Source: Ectocarpus siliculosus
Lineage: Eukaryota > Sar > Phaeophyceae > Ectocarpales > Ectocarpaceae
DNA length: 14,545 nucleotides
Direction of reading: 5' to 3'
NCBI GenBank assembly: GCA_000310025.1
Contig: FN648365.1
Location: 192,935 to 207,479 of the forward strand
Part shown: positions 7,250 to 14,545 of the stretch, piece after piece
Numbering within the stretch: position 1 is the stretch's first letter
How the letters are laid out: every line of letters starts with the position of its first letter
The notes under the pieces: generated by a model
What the model was told of the DNA's origin: nothing
Databases searched by the model: none
Seen by the model: the letters and a program-made list of their open reading frames with translations, nothing else
Made by a program: the position numbers and the translations under genes

Positions 7250-8002
7250 CACCGCGCCCCCGCGCCTTCGGGCCAGTGGACACCAGGTTCAGCTCAGAAC
7301 CCTGTAGTTTTGCCGGTACAATCGCACGATGCTGACCCTTTCACAGGCAACTACAATTCTTGGCCTGCTTCGCAAGCCGATTGGTCTGATGTATACGCTC
7401 TCACTTCTAGCTTTCGTAACACGGAGGATCCTTTTTTGTGGACTCCTTTGTTGACACAAGAGGCTCGCTCGCAAGCCTTCCGCGAAAACAGGAATCGCTG
7501 TCTGAACTGCTCGGGTGAAGACCATTCCATGAAGCAATGCGTTGCACCGTTCACGAATTCTAGTGGGTTGTTGAACCCTGAGTTGGGTCTCCTTAATGAC
7601 CATTCTGCTGCTTTTAGACGTTGGCAAGGCCGTATGCGGTCTTTCCGCCGAAATAGTGCGGACAACCGCCAAAACAATCAGGGTAGACGCCACCAGCCCT
7701 CTTCCTCTTCGTCCTGTCAGCGTCAAAACCACGCTGGGAATCGCCGTTCCGACGGTGGTAGTTCCCCTCACACTCATCAGACACAATCGCACAACAGTGG
7801 GTATGCCCCAGGGAATTCTGCGGGTAATTCTCACCCTCAGCAACACCCTTCGATCAACGCCAACCACACTGGTGCTCTGTCCCTCTATCAACCACAAACA
7901 CATGCACACACCGGTCCTTCGTCTGGCATCATGGTTTCGACCAATCACAATGCCCGTCAACCTGGCAACTTCCAAAATGGTGGCCGTTCTCGCAACAGAT
8001 GA
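7250..8002 (+). pseudogene. Gag nucleocapsid-like segment with CCHC zinc knuckle
   Basis: This is in the same frame as the capsid-like segment. At about 7499-7540 it encodes CLNCSGEDHSMKQC, a perfect CX2CX4HX4C zinc knuckle, the RNA-binding motif of retroelement gag. Around it lie a Trp-containing segment (NSWPASQADWSDVYALTSSF), an aromatic/basic stretch (RRWQGRMRSFRRNSADNRQN) and a His/Asn/Gln/Ser-rich tail, all suited to nucleic-acid binding. It ends at TGA 8000-8002 in the context AAC AGA TGA CTC. The frame continues open for 454 codons, so this stop is again a mutation or a readthrough site. The zinc knuckle is directly visible; its role is inferred from the family. Confidence 0.8.
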
Positions 8003-8098
8003 CTCATCGGTGGTGGTTCGCCTACTTCCCCCGGACCGCCCTCAGCATCTTCGGGGACTTCGTCTCGTTCATCACAAGACGCTCGTGTGTCTCGCTCT

Positions 8099-8275
8099 GT
8101 TGCCTCTAATACTTCGGTTTTATGCAACAACGACAATACTTCGGTATCTGTCGCGCCGTCACACACTGTTGCCTCTAGCACTTCGGTCCTACGCAACGAT
8201 AACCACACTTCGGTGAATGTTATCCCTTCTGGTACTTCGGTGCCGCACAATAACAACCATACTTCGGTATCCGTT
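8099..8275 (+). repeat. Imperfect coding repeat built on ACTTCGGT (NTSV/HTSV modules)
   Basis: GTTGCCTCTA-N2-ACTTCGGT occurs at 8099 and 8168, a 69-bp period (23 residues). A third related unit begins near 8234 after 54 bp. Each module pairs two TSV tripeptides around an Asn-rich core. Both spacings are multiples of three, so the frame is kept. Confidence 0.75.
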
Positions 8276-9272
8276 GTTTCCCCCAGTGTCGATCAGGTGG
8301 GTATCCAGACATATGCTCTCGTCCCACCTTCTTCATCGCACTCATCGTCTGCCACCTCTGCGTCTCTACCTCTTCGGGCTGGCGCTCCGTCGGAAACTAA
8401 CCAGTCTGGCGCCAGTACTGTCCTGAGGTGCGGGAACAGAGCCGTAGGACCTTCGGGGCCATCGAGTACCGCTCGTTTGTCGGGCACCGCTCGTTCGCTC
8501 CCCCCGTCGTCTGCAAATCAGACCGGCCGTAGCCATGCGCTTTGGACGATTGAAGAGGAGTCGCCTGAATTGTTTACCTCGGGTGAATCTTCGGATACGC
8601 TCAACTCGTCTGTGCTCGCTTCCGTTGAGGGTTCGCCCTCGATTGTTGCACCGGTAGCTAACTTAACTGGTTCCAACCGGCAAGTTGCAGGGTCAAATTC
8701 GCCTGGCTTCGAATCACATTGTTCTCTTGGTTCTGACCGCCGAACACCATCAGATTCCGCCACGAGATATTTCGACCATGGATCGTTTTCGAGCGCTCCA
8801 TCGCTTCCGACGCACGCTCGCCCCACGGCGCCCCTCCCCAGGCCGCCGCGACCGACGTCGACAGTGTTGACACCACCGCTTCGGAAGGACCCTCCCGGAG
8901 TGACCTCCGAACAGCCGGCGGTCTCGCGTACCTTGTCAAGGAGGAATGGCCAGGAGCACCACACCCGGTTTGGTTCTTTAACTGACCCGGCCTTGGCGGC
9001 CGTTCCTAGCGAAAGCGGCCTGTTCAATGACACCTTACGAGGCGTTTCTTCAGGTTTCGAATTGTGGCGCACTCAGCGTGATGTCGCTGGCCCAATTACT
9101 GCGAACATTTCGGCTCCCGTCGATTCTTCGCCGGTCTTTGACATACCCGAGACTGTCCCCATGGACGTCCATGCCGTCAATTACGATGCGGGCGTTTCGG
9201 CTGCCTCCGCTTCGGCTACATCAGCTTCGCGACACAGGTGGAGGTCGAACCCCCTTGGGGACTTTTCGGCAA

Positions 9273-9285
9273 GGGGGGGGGGGGG
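9273..9285. repeat. G13 homopolymer
   Basis: Thirteen G residues encode a glycine run near the end of the gag-like frame. The count is not a multiple of three and the protein-like character changes frame after it, so a slippage frameshift or miscalled length is plausible. Confidence 0.85.
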
Positions 9286-9375
9286 TCATCGGCAAGGTCG
9301 AGCCCCTGCAGAGTCCGTGGGGTTGTCCAACCTCCGTCCCTTCACCAACCTTGGCAACCCCTGACAGAAGAACGG

Positions 9376-9866
9376 TTTGGCAAACTCATTGCCTAGGATG
9401 TGCTTGCCAAGCTCGTTCGCGTACGTGAGATTGGCAAGGCTAGTTATAGCCAGCGTGCGATTGGCGATTGGCAAGGTCGTTTTCGAACTTGAGATTGGCA
9501 AGGCTAGTGCGGGAACGTGTGATTGGCAAGGCTCATTGCCAACGATGTGCTTGGCAAGGTCGTTTTCGAACTTGAGATTGGCAAGGCTAGTTATAGCCAG
9601 CGTGCGATTGGCGATTGGCAAGGTCGTTTTCGAACTTGAGATTGGCAACGCTAGTTCGGGAACGTGTGATTGGCAAGGCTCATTGCCTACGATGTGTTTG
9701 CCAAGCTTGTTCGCGAACATGAGATTGGCAAGGCTAGTTCGCGAGCGTGCGATTGGCGATTGGCAAGCTTGTTCGCGAAAGTGGGATTGCAAGCTCGACC
9801 CGGATATTGGCAAGGCTCATTGCCTACGATGTGTTTGGCAAGGCTAGTTCGCGAGCGTGAGGATGC
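9376..9866. repeat. Satellite-like tandem array, 147-bp period, about 3.3 units
   Basis: The landmark TGAGATTGGCAAGGCTAG starts at 9426, 9573 and 9720, exactly 147 bp apart, with a partial unit before (from 9376) and a degenerate one after. Each unit contains shorter sub-repeats of GATTGGCAAGG type, so it is a higher-order repeat. The first two full units are nearly identical (ACTTGAG, TTATAGCC and GCGATTGGCGATTGG all shared); the third is more diverged. Some sub-units carry CTTGCCAAG in place of CTTGGCAAG. Because 147 is divisible by three, long frames stay open on both strands. I treat these as a by-product of the repeat, not as genes. Confidence 0.92.
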
Positions 9867-9869
9867 CAA

Positions 9870-10837
9870 GGTGCTCTGAGCACTTCGACTGGCAGGCTCG
9901 GTGAATGTACGAGATAGTTAGCCAGTCACGTTCGTTCGCTAAGGCCGACAACGCGAAGGTCGTACCCGCCCCCGCCCCCGGCACCTCACAGCCGTCGTGG
10001 TCGAGGACAGTAAGAGATGGATATAGAGTTCTTCCTTTTCCCGCGAATCCACACATACATGCTTGTAAATTACAAAAAAAGCGACAGCGACTCTTCTCGA
10101 TGCAATATGTGCCTCTCTACAGTAGACCGACGCACAGCGCGAAAGGTATATCGGCAAAAAGGCAACAAACTCATGCAGTAATAGAAACATACCCGCAAGT
10201 ACAATGGAGTCCGTAGCGGAAATGCGCGTTCAACTCCCCCCATGGCAAAAAAAAAAACGCGACACATGAGTCATCATCGCCACCCTCCACCCTCTCCAGA
10301 TGACAGGCTACAACACGAAGCGCCACCACATGTAACTCACAAGAGTAGACAACATAAAACCAAGAGAATGGTCGCTACAAGAGACACAGCATATGCCACA
10401 AAACGCACACCGAGATATCACCATAACCCGCCTTCTCACTCTCTCCATCACAAGACAAGCAAAAACAACCGACACAATCGAACACCCGCAGACCACAACA
10501 CTAGAAACGTCCCCGCGCGCAGGGGCACAAGAAGAGACACCCCTCTCTACTTCTACGCGCAGCCTATGTACCGTCCTCGAGGAACTCAATATTTTACACG
10601 TGCATATACATGATTCGGATAATTGAACAACACCCCGCGAGCTTTCTTGGTCGAACCCGGCAAGGGTCAGACCACCAGATAGCAACAAACACGTGGATAA
10701 GACGATACAAAGTCCTTGGCGAGAGGAAAGTCCGCGGCTTCGCGCACCTCCTCCGTCAGCCACGACTAAAACACCACAGAAAGAAGAGTAACCACCCTCT
10801 CTACGACAGTCCAGATGTAAAAACTAAGACAATGTAC
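9870..10837. other. Intergenic A/C-rich stretch
   Basis: No gene is seen. From about 10240 the plus strand is strongly enriched in A and C and poor in G and T, so the minus strand is G/T-rich; this keeps spurious frames open (for example minus 10308-10763, no domain). A weak relative of the 266-bp repeat occurs near 10545-10613 (CTACGCGCAG, ATGTACCGTCC, ATATTTTACAC). The interval lies downstream of the minus-strand gene ending at 11515 and could include its 3' untranslated region. Confidence 0.45.
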
Positions 10838-11300
10838 CACAACAACAACGGTACCAAACCCTGTGCCATTCGACCGGCACCGTCCGCCGTGCAACGTCGA
10901 CGACCTCGCATTATTTTACAAATGAACAGGATGCACACGCATCCCTTGAGCCTCTCTCGACAAACGCATGATCACCCGTAGTTTTACACAACCCCCGCCC
11001 GCGCTAACAAAATAAAAACACAGCACCGTCTGCAGTCGAAGACAAAAATACGAAACCAAAATTTAAAGACACACACGTCGACAACAACAACGGAACAAGA
11101 CCGTCTTTTTCTACGCGCAGAGTACCCTACCATTCGACTAGTGTACCGTCCGCCCTGCAGCGTCGACGACCTCACACTATTGTACACATGAGGATATGAA
11201 CACGACGAGGTGATCTCATAATTTACATGATCATCCGCAAGTTTACAAAAATCCGTGCCCCCACGACTAAAATAAAAAAATGCAGCAAGCGTCGTCACTT
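10838..11300. repeat. Diverged direct repeat, period about 266 bp
   Basis: Blocks repeat in the same order: ACAACAACAACGG (about 10841 and 11082), CATTCGAC (10867, 11132), ACCGTCCGCC with GTCGACGACCTC (10879-10907, 11150-11173), TGTACA or TTTACAA with ATGA, CATGATCA-CCG followed by GTTTACA (10968, 11227), and ACTAAAATAAAA-type tracts. Identity is moderate, with small insertions. It indicates an old tandem duplication on the downstream flank of the minus-strand gene. Confidence 0.65.
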
Positions 11301-11514
11301 CTCCCATCACGGGAAAAAACGAAACAAAAATGCCTTCTGTTGGCAGTGCGCGCAAAAGAAAGCTAGACACACGCCAAACCAAACCACAGCGACTCGCCTC
11401 CGAAGAGACATGGTCGGTCGATGGTGCCACCTTGCGGCCTCCCACCTGCGTTCACTTTCGCCGCGCACGGGGGGTTCTGAACAGGCTGTGGTACAGGCCA
11501 AGAGGGCACAGCTT

Positions 11515-11731
11515 CTATCCAGAAGCCTCTCCTGCTGCTCCTGCCCCTCCGGCAGCTGCTCCCGTCGCCGCCCCTTCAGCAGCTGATCCAGCCGCGGCCG
11601 GCGCCGGACTCGAAACCGTCAGGTACGGCTTGAAGAAAATGTCCGCGTCTGCTTTGGACGTAATGTCGTCCGGCGTCAGCTTCTTGTCTTTGGCGATCTT
11701 GGACACGCAATTGCCCAAAAATGTGCGCACC
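11515..11731 (-). CDS. Terminal exon of a minus-strand gene of unknown function
   Basis: The minus strand shows a pyrimidine-rich tract and acceptor (CCCTTTCTTGCAG) directly before position 11731. The exon opens with one base completing a codon, then reads VRTFLGNCVSKIAKDKKL, TPDDITSKADADIFFKPYL and an Ala/Gly-rich tail of about 27 residues, ending at TAG (11517-11515). Its entry phase fits the exon at 13101-13402, whose last two bases AC plus this G give Thr. The ordered part is charged and probably helical; the tail is low complexity. I do not recognise the family. Phase agreement and consensus splice sites on both sides argue that it is real. Confidence 0.6.
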
Positions 11732-12604
11732 CTGCAAGAAAGGGAAATGGGCGCGAGCCGAGAGAGAACAGGAGGCGATGCTCAGCCCGTGTCCCGAGGG
11801 CGATTGCAAAGCCCCCAAAACGTCCACAGTCATCAGACACCGGTAGAAAATGCATGGTCCAAAGCCTTCACACATAGGACAGATCAGATCCACGCAGATC
11901 GAGCTAAATAGCTCTTTTGTTGAGGGTTATGATATGTCCCTGTTGATCGTTAGGGCATACTCCGAGTAGGTGTTCGGTGTAAGTTTCCCCGAGGTGATCT
12001 GAAGGACATAGGGAACCGGGCCCATACGTAGGGCATTTTTATGTTGGACAGGAAGACACAAATAAAAATCATCGATGTTTGAGAGGGGTGGAGGCGAGTT
12101 GTTACCCGCGCTCCCACCAATCACATGTCGATAATGTAGGACAGAGATATGTGTAGAATATTGACTGGTTGTTTCACGCCGCCGAGCGGGAATCCCCTGA
12201 AAGACGTAGCACAGCAACAGAAGCGGCAGCAGCAGCACATACATGATGACATGCACACACACGTAGACAACACACGAGACAACAAGCACAGCAGCACACG
12301 AGACTGCTGTAGACCAAGGCCAGCCAAAGGTACACATCATAGGAGGCTTCGGGTGCGAGACTGTCAGAGCCCGTCGCCTGCTGCTGGCAGCGTAAAAGCG
12401 AGGGAAAAGCGAGTGCACACAAGTCAGTCAATCTGCGGTCTTTCTCCGTCGACTGCCGACAGGCCAATCTTTGATCCACAACAGATGCACCCCGAAACAG
12501 CGAGACAATGACGCGTACACACTTAGGGGCCAACGGGGCGATTTTTTTAGAGCCTGTTGCATGCTGCTAGCAGAGTTAGCAAGGAAAGTAAGTGCACATC
12601 CACA

Positions 12605-12622
12605 CAGCAGCAGCAGCAGCAG
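12605..12622. repeat. (CAG)6 microsatellite
   Basis: Six perfect CAG units lie in the presumed intron. On the minus strand, the gene's sense strand, they read CTG, so they do not code for glutamine in that gene. Confidence 0.9.
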
Positions 12623-12859
12623 CAAGCAACAGATTTGAGAGCTTCTCGTTTACACCATCAAATAACGTCCGGCGTTCACGTCTGGCTGGTGGTGGCGGGT
12701 GAGGTGTGTGTGTGTGCAGTGGCAGTGGTGGCCCCTGTGTGGTGGCCTATATAGGCTACATCCATATCTAACTACACCTGTTTGCCTCTCTCTCTCTCTC
12801 CTCCCCTTCTTTTTCGCGCTCGCTTCATTATATTTCGTTGGACCCCTACGTACGGGAGG

Positions 12860-12950
12860 CGAGCAGGACATAGGCGATCAGGGTATGTTTGCCAGAGGTG
12901 AGCTGAAGGACATAGGTGATCGTGGAATGTTGGTTCGGTCGAAGGACACA
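12860..12950. repeat. Short duplication, about 42-bp period, GGACATAGG motif
   Basis: GGACATAGGCGATCAGGGTATG at 12866 and GGACATAGGTGATCGTGGAATG at 12908 are 42 bp apart. A third weaker GGACACAAGG follows at 12944. A related copy of the flanking motif lies about 900 bp away at 11992-12013. Confidence 0.7.
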
Positions 12951-13100
12951 AGGTGAGCTAGCTCAGGATCTGTCCGATGTGTGAAAGCCTAGCCTTGTGA
13001 GTGACAATAAAGTGTGCATAGATCGACCGGGTACGGCCGGGGTAGCACGTCGTCGGAGACTCTCTGTTGGTTGTCCTTGAGGAGGCAACACTACACTCAC

Positions 13101-13402
13101 GTCTGGTTGAAGACCTGGTCGTTGGTAGTATCGAGGTACTTCCGCTTGATCTTCTTCTTGCTCGGAGGCGCGCCGCCGTTCCTTCCTCCTCCGCACGCCG
13201 GAGTGCGGTACTTGTCCGCCCAGTCAGCTGGTCGGAGCATGGCGTTGAACCCCGGAGCCTCGTAAACATGCAGCAGTTCAAGCCCCAGCTGTCCCTCGGA
13301 CCCCTGGCTCTCGTCGGGGTTCTCTTTGTTGTACTGCCGGCGGTCCTCGTCGAGGACTTCAACGAGCCAATGCACCACCTGGAACATGATGTGAGTCATC
13401 AC
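13101..13402 (-). CDS. Penultimate exon of the minus-strand gene of unknown function
   Basis: Sense is the minus strand. A pyrimidine-rich acceptor CCCTGCCTTTTAG ends at 13403 and the donor AC|GTGAGT is at 13100. The 302-bp exon encodes 100 residues plus two bases: VMTHIMFQVVHWLVEVLDED (hydrophobic helix), a Glu/Asp/Ser-rich stretch, LGLELLHVYEAPGFNAMLRP, ADWADKYRTP, a Gly-rich loop and a basic cluster SKKKIKRKYL near the end. With the terminal exon the visible C-terminal portion is 172 residues. The upstream exons are not identified. The HWLV helix faintly recalls calponin-homology-like domains of coiled-coil proteins, but this is too weak to assign. The basic cluster could bind nucleic acid or be a nuclear-localisation signal (inference). 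Confidence 0.6.
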
Positions 13403-14300
13403 CTAAAAGGCAGGGAAGTCGCGCGTCGGCCGAAGACGTGATTGATATCAGAGCAAGCAGAAACAAGGCGATAGGTAAGGATTGTGTAGCGTCCTGCTTG
13501 TCAGCACAAACCACTATTTACCGAATCCATCGACGTGCTGGACCATCTGTGGGGGTACAATCGCTTTCTCGAGAGTTCACGTACAAGGGAAAGCAGCCTA
13601 GATAGAACAGGGGAAAGAGGGCTAATATAGTAGGGGTTTGCCAGGTTTGGAGGCCAATACCTTGGCTTCCTTCCTGCCTACACCTCCTTTGAGGTGAAAG
13701 AACGGAAGGTATGCGGGGCAAAGTTAACAGGGGGGTACATGTACCCTTCGGGGACAAGAAGGCGTGCCTGGTTTCTCTCCCGCTCTCTCGCTCGGCTCGT
13801 GTTGAGCAAAACATACAGCTGGGAGGGAAACAATACACGGGCTCCCATCTCGACCAAATATAAGCAAAAGAGCGTAGTGCGGTACGTGGGGCACATCATT
13901 CCAAGCAAAAGAAAGTCGATGATGCGCGAGCGGGGGGTAGGTGGGTGGGCGGGGAAGCGAAGTCATGCCGGGGCCGTTCATAGCAGTGGGACAGCAACTA
14001 TATGATACAGACACGGTTAAGTTTGATAAGTTCAAGAATTCTGGCATTTATTTTCTTCGACGTACACCTATACTGAATGAAACATTCGGGACACCGTGTG
14101 GAACACCGACAGACGAAAGAAAAACGATACCCTCAACCCTCGCATTGTATACCCTTCATGTCTCCGCTCCATTCCCCCAAGTTAATTACTCAGCCAACCC
14201 GTATAGCCTCCACCCCTGTGGGGCTACCTGACCCTCTCTCCTCACCCCAACACACAACATGAATGTTCTCCACAAAACAAAATGACAAAAGATTCATAAT
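13403..14300. other. Probable upstream intron or intergenic DNA
   Basis: The minus strand immediately upstream of the exon is an intron end. Beyond it no exon with convincing coding character was found on either strand up to about 14300. Open frames here (for example minus 13518-13838) have no recognisable domain. Confidence 0.45.
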
Positions 14301-14530
14301 TTTATTGTGGGCGCTTTGTCGTGACCGACCGAGTTTTGTGCAACCTGACCCCCCCCCCCCCCTCTCCTGAGCGACGAAGGCGGGCGGGTGGGAAAGTCCA
14401 TCAATCCTGTATCCACTCCTTCACTCTCTTCTCTATTGTCTCTCTCTTGGTACCACAGGCTCCCCGCTGTCCAGCGGTGCGCGTCGAGGACGAACTGCAG
14501 GCGGGCCTGATCCGTGTGTCCTCTGGGGGG
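14301..14530 (-). other. Weak exon candidate at the right edge
   Basis: After a long C run and AG on the minus strand, one frame reads TDQARLQFVLDAHRWTAGSL, then WYQERDNREE, and stays open across a G14 run to TAA near 14301. The first 30 residues look protein-like. However, the frames through the homopolymers are unreliable, no strong donor fits the phase of the 13402 exon, and a good plus-strand acceptor (CTCTTGGTACCACAG at about 14459) overlaps it. Either strand could carry the true exon. Confidence 0.2.
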
Positions 14531-14540
14531 GGGGGGGGGG
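14525..14540. repeat. G16 homopolymer at the window edge
   Basis: Sixteen consecutive G residues. Together with C14 at 14349-14362, G13 at 9273 and C14 at 5161, this is one of four G/C homopolymers of 13 bp or longer in the window. On the minus strand it forms the pyrimidine tract before the weak exon candidate. Confidence 0.9.
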
Positions 14541-14545
14541 TATGC

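Larger units (their letters stand above)
8003..9364 (+). pseudogene. Ser/Thr/Asn-rich C-terminal region of the gag-like frame
   Basis: This has the same frame as the zinc-knuckle segment and is open from just after the TGA to a TGA at 9362-9364. Early repeats (8099-8275) encode NTSV/HTSV modules. A long hydrophilic Ser/Thr/Pro stretch with acidic patches (IEEESPELFTSGESSDT) follows. At about 9010-9180 there is a more ordered part (NDTLRGVSSGFELWRTQRDV, then PETVPMDVHAVNYDAG), perhaps the remains of a protease-proximal linker. No DSG/DTG protease triad, integrase or RT is visible. Near 9255-9390 another frame looks protein-like (VVQPPSLHQPWQPLTEERFG), so the G13 run at 9273 may have shifted the frame. 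Confidence 0.6.
11732..13100 (-). other. Intron of the minus-strand gene (1,369 bp)
   Basis: The intron starts GTGAGTGTAG at 13100 and ends CTTGCAG at 11732. It contains a (CAG)6 tract, a CT run at about 12786-12801, and a duplicated motif GAGGTGAnCTGAAGGACATAGG at 11992 and 12896. Open frames inside it (for example minus 11927-12418) show no domain. An additional small exon inside it cannot be excluded. Confidence 0.5.

Noticed and set aside
9286-9847. Long frames on both strands through the 147-bp array (175 aa minus, 156 aa plus).
   Set aside because: The period is divisible by three, so any frame open in one unit is open in all. Neither strand shows a domain, and both cannot be selected for.
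10308-10763. Cys/Ser/Val-rich 151-aa minus-strand frame with a hydrophobic end.
   Set aside because: It is explained by the G/T-rich minus strand, which disfavours stops. No signal-peptide arrangement or conserved motif.
13101-13402. Assignment of the exon to a CCDC93 or other calponin-homology-like family through the HWLV helix.
   Set aside because: The similarity is a short hydrophobic pattern only and the rest of the exon does not support it.

Overview
This is eukaryotic nuclear DNA rich in transposable elements, with no sign of bacterial operons, rRNA or tRNA genes. The evidence is Ty1/Copia and gag-type retroelement coding sequence, a minus-strand gene with GT-AG introns, microsatellites and a 147-bp satellite-like array. 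The style (long introns, low-complexity intergenic DNA, and a Copia RNase H / C-terminal sequence of a type I associate with stramenopiles) fits an alga such as a brown alga. That placement is an impression, not a demonstrated fact.

Layout. (1) Positions 2-752 and 4634-9364, plus strand, are the remains of one very long gag-like retroelement reading frame. Its first half is rich in Ser, Ala, Val, Thr and Pro. Next come a helical capsid-like segment (6563-7249), a CCHC zinc knuckle (about 7499-7540) and a second Ser/Thr-rich tail. It is broken by several frameshifts and by in-frame stops at 5410, 7247 and 8000. No protease, integrase or reverse transcriptase follows. (2) Positions 753-4628 are a Ty1/Copia LTR retrotransposon in the opposite orientation, inserted into that frame. 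It has two LTRs (753-1075 and 4268-4628), a 5-bp target-site duplication CCCAC, a polypurine tract, a plausible primer-binding site, a short gag-position ORF and a frameshifted RT/RNase H remnant. About 1.5 kb without recognisable coding sequence sits where protease, integrase and most of RT should be. (3) Positions 9376-9866 are a tandem array with a 147-bp period. (4) Positions 9870-11514 are A/C-rich on the plus strand (G/T-rich on the minus strand) and hold a diverged direct repeat of about 266 bp. (5) Positions 11515-13402 carry the last two exons of a minus-strand gene of unknown function, joined in phase across a 1,369-bp intron. (6) Positions 13403-14545 are probably upstream intron plus a weak exon candidate at the right edge.

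History. The outer gag-like element was present first and contained internally repeated Ser/Val modules. The Copia element landed in one of these modules. The two Copia LTRs differ at only five positions outside a variable octamer array, although the internal coding region is badly damaged. This suggests the inserting copy was already defective and moved using enzymes supplied in trans. No cellular pathway can be assigned to the genes here. The main result is a clean nested-retroelement structure.
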